Positions 8,999 through 17,046 of a stretch of 64,000 nucleotides of DNA are shown in pieces. The notes under the pieces were generated by a model. That model saw nothing but the letters and a program-made list of their open reading frames with translations, did not search any database and was not told the origin of the DNA. Location of the stretch: the NCBI RefSeq assembly GCF_009498455.1, contig NZ_CP045644.1, positions 1,457,001 to 1,521,000 of the forward strand. Reading direction: 5' to 3'. Position numbers and translations under genes: made by a program. The stretch's first letter is position 1. Every line of letters starts with the position of its first letter. The stretch is from Variovorax paradoxus (GTDB taxonomy: Bacteria; Pseudomonadota; Gammaproteobacteria; Burkholderiales; Burkholderiaceae_C).

Positions 8999-9073
8999 GC
9001 GGAAGTCTCCTGTGGGGCTGTGTTCAGAAAACCGTGAACAGGAATAATAATGCACTTCCTTGTTCCGATGACA

Positions 9074-9105
9074 TGCATCATGCTGCATGCAAACAGGCAA
9101 GTCAA
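9074..9105 (-). promoter_or_regulatory. boxC promoter with TGCA-N6-TGCA operator
   Basis: On the minus strand TTGACT (9105-9100) and CATGAT (9082-9077) form a sigma-70 promoter with 17-bp spacing. TGCA at 9074-9077, 9084-9087 and 9088-9091 gives a TGCA-N6-TGCA array lying over the -10 box; another TGCA sits at 9051-9054. From memory, TGCA repeats of this layout are what BzdR-family repressors bind in Azoarcus. This is therefore a probable BoxR operator blocking RNA polymerase, relieved by benzoyl-CoA. Confidence 0.7.
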
Positions 9106-9137
9106 TGCCTGTTGTGCTTTTTTTCAGATGCAGCGGC

Positions 9138-10091
9138 CTAGACCAGGCCTATGGATTGGCGGGCGACCGCGCGCAGCGCCTGGAAGCTCTGCTGCAGCGT
9201 CTTCCCACTCGTGTCCACCGACAGATCGGCCTTCGAATAGAAAGCGGCGCGCCCGTTCAGGATGCGGCGCAGGTCTTCCATGGCTTCCTTGCTGGCGGCC
9301 ATCGGGCGGGTGTCGCCTTGAGCGGCCACGCGGCCCATGTGCTCCTCGGGCGCGGCCTGCAGCCACACGGTGGTGCAGTGGGCCAGCAGTTCGTTGAAGG
9401 TGGCCGGGTCGGACACGATGCCGCCGGGCGTGGCAATGACCACCTCGCTGTAGATCTGCACCGCTTCTTCGAGCGCGCGGCGTTCGTAGCGGCGGTAGGC
9501 GTTGGTGCCGTACAGGTCGTGGATTTCGCGCACGCTGCAACCCGCGAGCTTCTCGATCTCGCGGCTCAGTTCGATGAACGGAATCTCCAGGTCCTCGGCC
9601 AGCATCTGCCCCAGCGTCGACTTGCCCGCGCCGCGCAGCCCCACGAGCGCGATGCGCCGGTGCCGCGCCGGATCGACCGAGGCCGTGCCCAGCATCTCGC
9701 CGAGCGCCACGCGCACGCGGCGCAGGTCGGCCTCGCTGCGGTGCTCCAGCAGTTCGCGGATCAGCAGCCACTCGGGCGAACTGGTCGTCACGTCGCCCAC
9801 CAGCTCGGCCAGCGAGCAGTGCAGCGCCCCGGCCACCTGCTGCAGCACCAAGATCGATGCGTTGCCGATGCCGTATTCCAGGTTCGCCAGGTGGCGCTCC
9901 GACACGTCGGCCGACAAGGCCACGGCCTTGCGCGTGAGGCCGCGCTGCGCGCGCAGGTTGCGCACGCGGTCGCCCAGTGCCACCAGCAGCGGGTTCTTGG
10001 CCTCCCCGGCCACGGCGGCGCTGTTGCTATTGCTATTGCCTGGGCCGCCCTCGGGCGCGGTGGCCAGCACCGCGTCTACATGCTCGTTCAT
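9138..10091 (-). CDS. boxR: BoxR/BzdR-family transcriptional regulator (XRE HTH fused to shikimate-kinase-like domain)
   Basis: A 317-residue protein with a Ser/Asn-rich N-terminal tail (1-33), an XRE-type HTH (about 36-95) and a C-terminal shikimate-kinase fold from about 145. The P-loop G-L-R-G-A-G-K-S sits at 151-158. This architecture defines the BzdR/BoxR family, where the kinase-like domain senses benzoyl-CoA rather than phosphorylating shikimate. It is the gene immediately upstream of boxC on the same strand and divergent from the DUF4863-boxD-ligase operon, the usual place for the local regulator. TGCA motifs flank both sides. Confidence 0.92.
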   Translation of the reverse strand: MNEHVDAVLATAPEGGPGNSNSNSAAVAGEAKNPLLVALGDRVRNLRAQRGLTRKAVALSADVSERHLANLEYGIGNASILVLQQVAGALHCSLAELVGDVTTSSPEWLLIRELLEHRSEADLRRVRVALGEMLGTASVDPARHRRIALVGLRGAGKSTLGQMLAEDLEIPFIELSREIEKLAGCSVREIHDLYGTNAYRRYERRALEEAVQIYSEVVIATPGGIVSDPATFNELLAHCTTVWLQAAPEEHMGRVAAQGDTRPMAASKEAMEDLRRILNGRAAFYSKADLSVDTSGKTLQQSFQALRAVARQSIGLV

Positions 10092-10144
10092 GCCATTCCT
10101 CGTTCTTCGCCGGGATTGTGCGCGCTCAGGGTAAACACCATAGA

Positions 10145-10226
10145 TGCACTATATTGCTTGACACCTGTTGTCTCGCTGCTTATTGTTCGATCACACGCAA
10201 GATACTGCACGCGCAGCCTTCCTGCA
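10145..10226 (+). promoter_or_regulatory. promoter and TGCA sites of the DUF4863-boxD-ligase operon
   Basis: TTGACA (10158-10163), a 17-bp spacer and TATTGT (10181-10186) make a near-consensus sigma-70 promoter firing rightwards, with transcription expected to begin near 10193. TGCA tetramers at 10145, 10206 and 10223 flank it upstream and just downstream of the start point, consistent with BoxR control of this divergent unit. Confidence 0.7.
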
Positions 10227-10259
10227 AGAAGTCGATAGTTCATCCGTTCGAGGCCCACG

Positions 10260-10754
10260 ATGTCCGACACCTCCACGCCCGCCACCGGCAAGGCGGCATT
10301 TCACCAGCTGATCGCCGGCCTGACCGCCGAGATCGCCGGCCAGCCGCTCGACGACACGCTGGACCAGTGGCTCAACGCCACCTACGGCGCCGGCAGCGCC
10401 CGCTTTGCGCAACTGCGCCAGGCCTGCATCGGCGGCGTTGCCGAAGGCTGGCTGTGCGAGCGCGAAGGCGGCGGCATCAAGTACGGCCGCGTGTTCAAGG
10501 CCGAAGACGCGCTGCACCGCTTCTCGGTCGACGTGGTCGACATGCAGGACCTCGCCGGCCCGCATCACACGCACCCGAACGGCGAGATCGACCTGATCAT
10601 GCCGCTGGACGACACCCCCGCCGCCACCTTCGACGGACGGCCCGCGGGCTGGTGCGTCTACGGGCCCGGCACCGCACACCGCCCGACCGTGGCCCAGGGC
10701 CGCGCACTCGTCCTCTACCTGCTGCCCGAAGGGCAGATCAAGTTCACTCCATGA
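10260..10754 (+). CDS. DUF4863 protein (4-hydroxylaminobenzoate-lyase-like)
   Basis: A 164-residue cupin-like protein. The segment H-H-T-H-P-N-G-E-I-D-L-I (about residues 102-113) and a following P-G-T-A-H-R-P are putative metal-binding histidines. The sequence resembles the DUF4863 family, whose named member PnbB is 4-hydroxylaminobenzoate lyase. It is first in the boxD operon and overlaps boxD by ATGA. Similar proteins are, as I recall, often found in box clusters, so it may handle a side product of benzoyl-CoA or nitro/amino-benzoate metabolism. That function is not proven here. Confidence 0.75.
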   Translation: MSDTSTPATGKAAFHQLIAGLTAEIAGQPLDDTLDQWLNATYGAGSARFAQLRQACIGGVAEGWLCEREGGGIKYGRVFKAEDALHRFSVDVVDMQDLAGPHHTHPNGEIDLIMPLDDTPAATFDGRPAGWCVYGPGTAHRPTVAQGRALVLYLLPEGQIKFTP

Positions 10755-12301
10755 CCGACCTTCTCGCCAACCACGTCGCCGGCCGCTGGCAAAGCGGCAC
10801 GGGCGCCGGCACGCCCCTGTTCGACCCGGTGCTCGGCACCGAACTCGCGCGCGTCGACGCCACCGGCCTCGACCTGCCCGAAGCCTTCAGCTTCGCCCGC
10901 GCACAGGGCGGCCGCGCGCTGCGCGCCCTCACCTACCGCCAACGCGCCGGCCTGCTCGCAGCCATCGTGAAGGTGCTGCAGGCGAACCGCGACGCCTACT
11001 ACGAGATCGCCACCGCGAACTGCGGCACGGTGAAGAACGACTCGGCCGTCGACATCGACGGCGCGATCTTCACGCTCGGCCAGTACGCGAAGTGGGGCGA
11101 CGCGCTCGGCGACGTGCGTGCACTGCGCGACGGCGACGCCGTGAAGCTCGGCAAGGAGCCCGTGTTCCAGTCGCAGCACCTGCAGGTGCCGACGCACGGC
11201 GTGGCGTTGTTCATCAACGCCTTCAATTTCCCCTCGTGGGGCCTGTGGGAAAAGGCCGCGCCCGCGTTGCTGTCGGGCGTGCCCGTGATCGTGAAGCCCG
11301 CCACGGCCACCGCCTGGCTCACGCAGCGCATGGTGAAGGACGTGGTCGATGCGGGCGTGCTGCCGGCCGGCGCGCTGTCGGTCATCTGCGGCGGCTCGGC
11401 CGGTCTGATGGACCAGCTGCAGCCCTTCGACGTGGTCTCGTTCACCGGCTCGGCCGAGACGGCCGCCCTCATCCGTTCGCACCCGGCCGTGGCCGAGCGC
11501 TCGGTGCGCGTGAACATCGAGGCCGACAGCCTCAACAGCGCCCTGCTGCTGCCCGGCGCCGCGCCCGGCAGCGAGGCCTTCAACCTCCTCGTGCGCGAAG
11601 TGGTGCGCGAGATGACGGTCAAGTCGGGCCAGAAGTGCACCGCCATCCGCCGCATCCTGGTGCCGGCCGAGGTGTACGACACCGCCGCCGAAGCCATCGG
11701 CGCCAAGCTCGCGGGCGTGACCGTCGGCAACCCGCGCAACGAGAACGTGCGCATGGGTTCGCTCGTGAGCCGCGCGCAGCTGAACGCCGTGCGCGACGGC
11801 CTCGACGCCCTGGCCGCGCAGACCACCGTGCTGCACGACAGCAGCAACAAGCCCCTCATCGACGCCGACCCGGCCGTGGCCGCCTGCATCGGCCCCGTGC
11901 TGCTGGGCGCGCGCGACGCCGATGCCGCACAGCGCGTGCACGACGTGGAAGTGTTCGGCCCGGTCGCCACGCTGCTGCCCTACAACGACCTCGTGCACGG
12001 CATCGCGCTCGCACACCGGGGCCAGGGCTCACTCGTCACCTCGCTGTACGGCAGCGACGATGCCGCTCTGGCGCAGGCCGCGCTGTCGGTCGCACCGAGC
12101 CACGGCCGCGTGCACGTCATCACGCCCGAGGTCGCGCAAGCCCACACCGGCCACGGCAACGTGATGCCGATGTCGATGCACGGCGGCCCCGGCCGCGCGG
12201 GCGGCGGCGCCGAACTGGGCGGCCTGCGCGCGCTCGACTTCTATCACCGCAAGAGCGCGGTGCAGGCGAGCCCCGGCGTGCTCGCCGCCCTCGGCCTCTA
12301 G
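10751..12301 (+). CDS. boxD: 3,4-dehydroadipyl-CoA semialdehyde dehydrogenase BoxD
   Basis: A 516-residue aldehyde dehydrogenase oxidising the BoxC product 3,4-dehydroadipyl-CoA semialdehyde with NADP+. The catalytic cysteine is C296 in S-G-Q-K-C-T; F-T-G-S-A-E-T (about 236) is the coenzyme-loop motif; F-N-F-P-S-W-G (about 159) matches the PaaZ/BoxD-type ALDH N-terminus. The start ATG overlaps the stop of the DUF4863 gene (ATGA), so they are coupled. Benzoate-CoA ligase follows after 35 bp. A MaoC domain as in PaaZ is absent, and the stand-alone MaoC gene in the other operon may fill that role. Confidence 0.93.
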   Translation: MTDLLANHVAGRWQSGTGAGTPLFDPVLGTELARVDATGLDLPEAFSFARAQGGRALRALTYRQRAGLLAAIVKVLQANRDAYYEIATANCGTVKNDSAVDIDGAIFTLGQYAKWGDALGDVRALRDGDAVKLGKEPVFQSQHLQVPTHGVALFINAFNFPSWGLWEKAAPALLSGVPVIVKPATATAWLTQRMVKDVVDAGVLPAGALSVICGGSAGLMDQLQPFDVVSFTGSAETAALIRSHPAVAERSVRVNIEADSLNSALLLPGAAPGSEAFNLLVREVVREMTVKSGQKCTAIRRILVPAEVYDTAAEAIGAKLAGVTVGNPRNENVRMGSLVSRAQLNAVRDGLDALAAQTTVLHDSSNKPLIDADPAVAACIGPVLLGARDADAAQRVHDVEVFGPVATLLPYNDLVHGIALAHRGQGSLVTSLYGSDDAALAQAALSVAPSHGRVHVITPEVAQAHTGHGNVMPMSMHGGPGRAGGGAELGGLRALDFYHRKSAVQASPGVLAALGL

Positions 12302-12336
12302 AGCCAGCCACGCACAGGCCCCAAGGAGACAACACG

Positions 12337-13887
12337 ATGAGCAGCCTGCCCGCACGATTCAACTTTGCCGAACACCTGTTCGCCCTCAACCGCGGCCGCG
12401 CCGAGCGCACCGCCTACATCGACGACCGCGGCACGCTGCGCTACGGCCAACTCGAAGACCGCGCGCGGCGCCTGGCCGCCGCGTTGAAAGCCGCGGGCCT
12501 GCGCCGCGAAGAGCGCGTGCTGCTGCTCATGCTCGACGGCAACGACTGGCCCGTGAGCTTTCTGGGTTGCCTCTACGCGGGCATCGTGCCCGTGGCCGTG
12601 AACACGCTGCTCACGCCCGACGACTACGCCTACATGCTCGACCACAGCCGCGCACAGGCCGTGCTGGTGTCGGGCGCGCTGCTGCCGACCTTGCAGGATG
12701 CGATGGCGCGCGGCGGCCATGAAGTGCAGACGCTGTTCGTGTCGCAACCGACGGGCGCATTGCCCGAGGGCGCGCACGAGTTTGAAGCCGCACTCGCCGC
12801 CGTCGAGCCACAGCCCGCACCCGCGCTCACCGCGTCGGACGACCCCGGCTTCTGGCTCTATTCCTCCGGCTCCACCGGCAAGCCCAAGGGCACGGTGCAC
12901 ACGCACGCCAACCTGTGGTGGACCGCCGAGCTCTACGGCAAGCCCGTGCTCGGCCTCACCGAAGACGACGTGTGCTTCTCGGCCGCCAAGATGTACTTCG
13001 CGTACGGCCTGGGCAATGCGCTGACCTTCCCGCTGTCGGTCGGCGCGACCGTCGTGCTGATGGCCGAGCGCCCCACGCCCGATGCCACCTTCCGCCGCTG
13101 GACCGAACACCAACCCACCGTGTTCTTCGGCGCCCCAACCGGCTTCGCAGGCATGCTCGCGTCGCCGAAGCTGCCGGCGCGCGATGCGGTCGCACTGCGC
13201 ATGTGCTCGTCGGCCGGCGAAGCGCTGCCAGGCGAGATCGCGCAGCGCTTCAAGGCGCACTTCGGCTGCGAAATCATCGACGGCATCGGCTCCACCGAGA
13301 TGCTGCACATCTTTATCTCCAACCGCCCCGGCGACGTGCGCTACGGCACCACGGGCAAGCCGGTGGACGGCTACGAGGTCGAGTTGCGCGGCGAAGACGG
13401 CCACCCCGTGCCCGACGGCGAAGTGGGCGACCTGTACATCCGCGGCCCGAGCTCGGCGCTCATGTACTGGTGCAATCGTGAGAAGTCGCGCGACACCTTC
13501 CAGGGCGGCTGGACCAAGAGCGGCGACAAGTACACGCGCGACACCGACGGCTACTTCACCTATGCGGGCCGCAGCGACGACATGCTCAAGGTCAGCGGGA
13601 TCTATGTGTCGCCCTTCGAGGTCGAGGCCACGCTGATGCAGCACCCCGCCGTGCTCGAGGCTGCGGTGATCGGGAAGGACGATGCGGATGGGCTGACGAA
13701 GACCAAGGCGTTCGTGGTGCTGAAGGATGGCGCTGTCGTTTCTGAGGACGAACTCAAGGCCTTCGTGAAGGAGCGGCTGGCGCCTTACAAGTACCCGCGC
13801 TTTCTGGAGTTCGTGAGCGAGCTGCCGAAGACGGCCACCGGCAAGATCCAGCGCTTTCGGTTGCGTGAACGCGAGAAGCAGGCATGA
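12337..13887 (+). CDS. bclA: benzoate-CoA ligase
   Basis: A 516-residue adenylate-forming enzyme converting benzoate, ATP and CoA to benzoyl-CoA, the entry step of the box pathway. The AMP-binding P-loop Y-S-S-G-S-T-G-K-P-K-G lies near residues 174-185, G-I-G-S-T-E-M (A5 motif) near 325, and the C-terminal catalytic Lys in T-A-T-G-K-I-Q-R near 503. The start has an AAGGAGA Shine-Dalgarno sequence 8 bases upstream. Its position directly after boxD supports benzoate rather than another aryl acid as substrate, though related ligases accept 2-aminobenzoate or fluorobenzoates. Confidence 0.92.
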   Translation: MSSLPARFNFAEHLFALNRGRAERTAYIDDRGTLRYGQLEDRARRLAAALKAAGLRREERVLLLMLDGNDWPVSFLGCLYAGIVPVAVNTLLTPDDYAYMLDHSRAQAVLVSGALLPTLQDAMARGGHEVQTLFVSQPTGALPEGAHEFEAALAAVEPQPAPALTASDDPGFWLYSSGSTGKPKGTVHTHANLWWTAELYGKPVLGLTEDDVCFSAAKMYFAYGLGNALTFPLSVGATVVLMAERPTPDATFRRWTEHQPTVFFGAPTGFAGMLASPKLPARDAVALRMCSSAGEALPGEIAQRFKAHFGCEIIDGIGSTEMLHIFISNRPGDVRYGTTGKPVDGYEVELRGEDGHPVPDGEVGDLYIRGPSSALMYWCNREKSRDTFQGGWTKSGDKYTRDTDGYFTYAGRSDDMLKVSGIYVSPFEVEATLMQHPAVLEAAVIGKDDADGLTKTKAFVVLKDGAVVSEDELKAFVKERLAPYKYPRFLEFVSELPKTATGKIQRFRLREREKQA

Positions 13888-13906
13888 GCATGCGGTCCCC
13901 GTTTTT

Positions 13907-14022
13907 CTCCCTCCCCTCCCGGGGGAGGGTTGGGGTGGGGGCATCGGCCTCCACACACGCACAGCCTTTGCAAGCGCCGCGAGCCCCCATCCCAGCCTTC
14001 CCCCGGAAGGGGAAGGAGCAAC
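13907..14022. repeat. palindromic GC-rich repeat pair upstream of the hydrolase gene
   Basis: The first arm (13907-13941: CTCCC-TCCCGGGGGAGGG core then TTGGGGTGGGGGC) and the inverted second arm (13983-14022: GCCCCCATCCCAGCC then CTTCCCCCGGAAGGGGAAGG) flank a unique 40-bp middle. The second arm ends in AAGGAGCAAC, an apparent Shine-Dalgarno sequence 17 bases before the next gene. Confidence 0.8.
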
Positions 14023-14038
14023 AGCCGGGAGCCATGCG

Positions 14039-14851
14039 ATGAGCACCACCACCTTCGCCACCATCGACTGGCGCGGCCGTCCCATCCGCATCGAGTGCCA
14101 GTGGATCGCCCCCGAGCGCGGCGCCGACACCCCGCTCATCGTCTTCCTGCACGAAGGCCTGGGCTCCGTCGCGATGTGGAAGGACTTCCCCGCCCAGGTC
14201 TGCGAAGCCGCCCACGCGCGCGGCCTCGTGTTCTCGCGCCCCGGCTACGGCCGCTCCACGCCGCGCGCCGACGACGAAATCTGGGACGTCGACTTCATGC
14301 ACCGCCAGGCGCACGAGGTGCTGCCCGCGCTGTTCGCCGCACTGAAGCTCGGCGACGAGAAACCCTGGCTGTTCGGCCACAGCGACGGTGGCTCGATCTC
14401 TCTGCTGTATGCCGCGCGCTTCCCCGACAAGGTCGAAGGCCTCGTGGTGCTCGCGCCGCACCTCTTCGTGGAAGACAAGACCGTCGCGAACATCGAAATC
14501 GCGCGCACCGCGTACCGCACGACCGATCTACCCGCCAAGCTCGGCCGCTACCACGACAGCGCCGACTCGGCCTTCTGGGGCTGGAACCGCATCTGGCTGC
14601 ACCCGCCCTTTCGCGACTGGAACATCGAGGCCGAGCTGGCCACCATCCGCTGCCCCGTGCTCGCGGTGCAGGGCATCGACGACGAATACGGCACGCTCGC
14701 GCAGATCCGCGACATCGCACCGCGCGTCAGTGGGACATGCGAGCTGCTCGAAATCCCTGAATGCGGGCATTCCCCGCATCGCGATCAGCCGGATCGTGTC
14801 ATCGTCGCGACCGCTTCTTTCATCACCAACAACAGGAGACAGACACCATGA
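14039..14851 (+). CDS. alpha/beta hydrolase
   Basis: A 270-residue serine hydrolase. F-L-H-E-G-L-G-S (about 37) is the oxyanion loop, G-H-S-D-G-G-S (about 118) the nucleophile elbow with the catalytic Ser, and G-H-S-P-H-R-D-Q near the C-terminus supplies the catalytic His. The stop overlaps the next start (ATGA), tying it to the ABC transporter operon. In benzoate loci such hydrolases may act on esters or CoA-thioester by-products; nothing in the sequence fixes the substrate. Confidence 0.82.
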   Translation: MSTTTFATIDWRGRPIRIECQWIAPERGADTPLIVFLHEGLGSVAMWKDFPAQVCEAAHARGLVFSRPGYGRSTPRADDEIWDVDFMHRQAHEVLPALFAALKLGDEKPWLFGHSDGGSISLLYAARFPDKVEGLVVLAPHLFVEDKTVANIEIARTAYRTTDLPAKLGRYHDSADSAFWGWNRIWLHPPFRDWNIEAELATIRCPVLAVQGIDDEYGTLAQIRDIAPRVSGTCELLEIPECGHSPHRDQPDRVIVATASFITNNRRQTP

Positions 14852-16023
14852 CGAACCTTCGCACCGCGCGCCTGGCGCTCACGGCCATCGCCCTCGCCGC
14901 ACTGGCCACTGCTGCCGGCGCACAGGGCACGGGCAAGCTCAAGGTCGGCCTGATGCTGCCCTACAGCGGCACCTACACCGCCCTGGGCGTGGCCATTGAA
15001 AACGGCTTCAAGCTCTACGTGGAACAGCAGGGCGGCAAGCTCGCGGGCCGCGAGATCGAATACTTCAAGGTCGACGACGAGTCCGACCCCGCCAAGGCCA
15101 CCGACAACGTCAACAAGCTCATCAAGCGCGACAACGTCGACGTGATCGTCGGCACCGTGCACTCGGGCGTGGCCATGGCCATGGCCAAGGCCGCCAAGGA
15201 AAGCGGCACCGTGCTCATCGTGCCGAACGCCGGCGCCGACGCGGTGACGGGCCCCATGTGCGCGCCCAACATCTTCCGCAGCTCGTTCAGCAACTGGCAG
15301 CCGGCTTTCGCCATGGGCGAAGTGGCGGCCAAGCAGCAGGGCAAGAAGAAGGTCATGACCATCACCTGGAAGTACGCGGCCGGCGAAGAGTCGGTCAACG
15401 GCTTCAAGGAAGGCTTCGAGAAGAACGGCGGCAAGGTCGACAAGCAGCTCACCCTGCCCTTCCCCAACGTGGAGTTCCAGGCGCTGCTGACCGAGATCGC
15501 GGCGGCCAAGCCCGATGCGGTGTACGCCTTCTTCGCAGGCGGCGGCGCGGTGAAGTTCGTCAAGGACTACCAGGCCGCGGGCCTGAACAAGACCATCCCG
15601 CTGTACGGCCCCGGCTTCCTGACCGACGGCACGCTCGACGCACAGGGCGAATCGGCGCAAGGCATGCTCACCACGCTGCACTACGCCGACGGCCTGAACA
15701 CCCCGCGCGACAACGCCTTCCGCGTGGCCTATGCCAAGTCGTTCAAGCTGCAGCCCGACGTGTACGCGGTGCAGGGCTACGACGCCGCGCAGATGCTGGG
15801 CGTGGGCCTGAATGCCACCAAGGGCGACATCTCGAAGAAGGCCGAGTTCACGGGCGCGATCGAGAAGGCGAAGATCGACAGCCCGCGCGGCACCTTCACG
15901 ATGAGCAAGTCGCACAACCCGGTGCAGGACATCTATCTGCGCAAGGTTGAAGGCAAGGAAAACAAGCTGGTGAGCACGGCCATCAAGGGCCTGTCTGACC
16001 CCGCTCGCGGCTGCCGGATGTAA
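14848..16023 (+). CDS. ABC transporter substrate-binding protein (branched-chain amino acid/aromatic acid type)
   Basis: A 391-residue periplasmic binding protein of the LivJ/Peripla_BP_6 class. It has a Sec signal peptide (hydrophobic stretch L-T-A-I-A-L-A-A-L-A-T, cleavage after A-G-A at about residue 27) and the mature start K-V-G-L-M-L-P-Y-S-G. The motif G-T-V-H-S-G-V-A-M is a typical ligand-binding loop. It is coupled to the hydrolase upstream and heads livH-livM-livG-livF genes. Next to the benzoate genes it probably binds benzoate or a related aromatic acid; this is inferred from context. Confidence 0.9.
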   Translation: MTNLRTARLALTAIALAALATAAGAQGTGKLKVGLMLPYSGTYTALGVAIENGFKLYVEQQGGKLAGREIEYFKVDDESDPAKATDNVNKLIKRDNVDVIVGTVHSGVAMAMAKAAKESGTVLIVPNAGADAVTGPMCAPNIFRSSFSNWQPAFAMGEVAAKQQGKKKVMTITWKYAAGEESVNGFKEGFEKNGGKVDKQLTLPFPNVEFQALLTEIAAAKPDAVYAFFAGGGAVKFVKDYQAAGLNKTIPLYGPGFLTDGTLDAQGESAQGMLTTLHYADGLNTPRDNAFRVAYAKSFKLQPDVYAVQGYDAAQMLGVGLNATKGDISKKAEFTGAIEKAKIDSPRGTFTMSKSHNPVQDIYLRKVEGKENKLVSTAIKGLSDPARGCRM

Positions 16024-16037
16024 GCCTGGCTCTCCCC

Positions 16038-16123
16038 CAGGCTTCGCGCACTTCGTGTCGCTACGCCAACCCCCTCACCGGGGGCGACACCTGCGGCCCG
16101 GCAAAGCCGGTTCCGCGGTGTCT
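16038..16123. repeat. GC-rich palindromic intergenic repeat
   Basis: The gap between binding-protein and permease genes contains CTTCGCGCACTTCGTGTCG, then the hairpin CCCCC-TCAC-CGGGGG, then CCGGCAAAGCCGG. A related arrangement recurs at 18930-19004 (CTTCGTGTATTCG then CCCCCCGAGGGGG). It may attenuate transcription so that the binding protein is made in excess of the membrane parts. Confidence 0.45.
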
Positions 16124-16173
16124 GGCGCACTGCCTCCCTCCCTCAACGATCCCGCTCAGAGAGAACCTCCAAC

Positions 16174-17046
16174 GTGGATTTCGGAACCTTCTTAGTGCAG
16201 TGCCTGAACTCCGTTCAGTACGGCCTGCTGCTCTTTCTCGTGGCCTCGGGGCTGACGCTGATCTTCGGGATCATGGGCGTCATCAACCTCGCGCACGGGA
16301 GCTTCTACATGATCGGCGCCTACCTGGCGTTCTCGCTGGCGCCGCTGTTCGGCGACCAGTTTCTGCTGATGCTGGTGGCCGGCGTGGTGCTGGCCGCGAT
16401 CTTCGGCTACGTGCTGGAGTGGGCCTTCTTCAGCTACCTCTACCAGCGCGACCACCTGCAGCAGGTGCTCATGACCTACGGGCTCATCCTGGTGTTCGAG
16501 GAACTGCGCTCCATCTTCGTGGGCAACGACGTGCACGGCGTGAAGGTGCCCGCGTGGCTCGACGGCAGCTTCGCGCTGGGCAACGTCATGAGCTACCCGT
16601 GGTATCGCCTCTTTGCCTCGGCCGCCTGCATCGTGCTGGCCGCGGGCCTGTACTACGTGGTGAACCGCACGCGCCTGGGCATGATGATCCGCGCCGGCGC
16701 GAGCAACCGCGACATGGTGCGCGGCCTGGGCATCGACGTGAAGCGGCTGTACCGCATCGTGTTCGCGGCCGGCGTGGCGCTGGCGGCACTGGCCGGCATG
16801 ATCGCCGCGCCGATGTCCTCGGTGTACCCGAACATGGGCGCGAGCGTGCTCATCATCTGCTTCGTGCTGGTGGTGATCGGCGGCATCGGCTCGATCACCG
16901 GGGCGCTCGTGGCCTCGCTGCTGGTGGGCTTCGTCGACACCTTCGGCAAGGTGTTCTTCGCCGACCTGGCGGGCATCGGCATCTACCTGCTGATGGCCAT
17001 CGTGCTGATCTGGAAGCCCGAAGGCTTGATGGGGAGGCGGCCATGA
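16174..17046 (+). CDS. branched-chain-type ABC transporter permease (LivH-like)
   Basis: A 290-residue integral membrane protein with about eight hydrophobic segments. The N-terminal sequence contains G-L-T-L-I-F-G-I-M-G-V-I-N-L-A-H-G, the hallmark of LivH permeases, and the late G-G-I-G-S-I-T-G-A segment contacts the ATPases. The start is GTG at 16174 after AGAGAGAA, the only start that keeps the first membrane segment. It overlaps livM by 4 bases. Together with the following three genes it forms a complete importer. Confidence 0.92.
   Translation: MDFGTFLVQCLNSVQYGLLLFLVASGLTLIFGIMGVINLAHGSFYMIGAYLAFSLAPLFGDQFLLMLVAGVVLAAIFGYVLEWAFFSYLYQRDHLQQVLMTYGLILVFEELRSIFVGNDVHGVKVPAWLDGSFALGNVMSYPWYRLFASAACIVLAAGLYYVVNRTRLGMMIRAGASNRDMVRGLGIDVKRLYRIVFAAGVALAALAGMIAAPMSSVYPNMGASVLIICFVLVVIGGIGSITGALVASLLVGFVDTFGKVFFADLAGIGIYLLMAIVLIWKPEGLMGRRP

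Noticed and set aside
7274..9037. Plus-strand frame of 587 codons across boxC.
   Set aside because: Antisense shadow of boxC; composition is His/Val/Arg-rich and no motif is present.
12298..14139. Minus-strand frame of 613 codons antisense to benzoate-CoA ligase.
   Set aside because: Shadow of the ligase; it runs through the palindromic repeat and has no recognisable domain.
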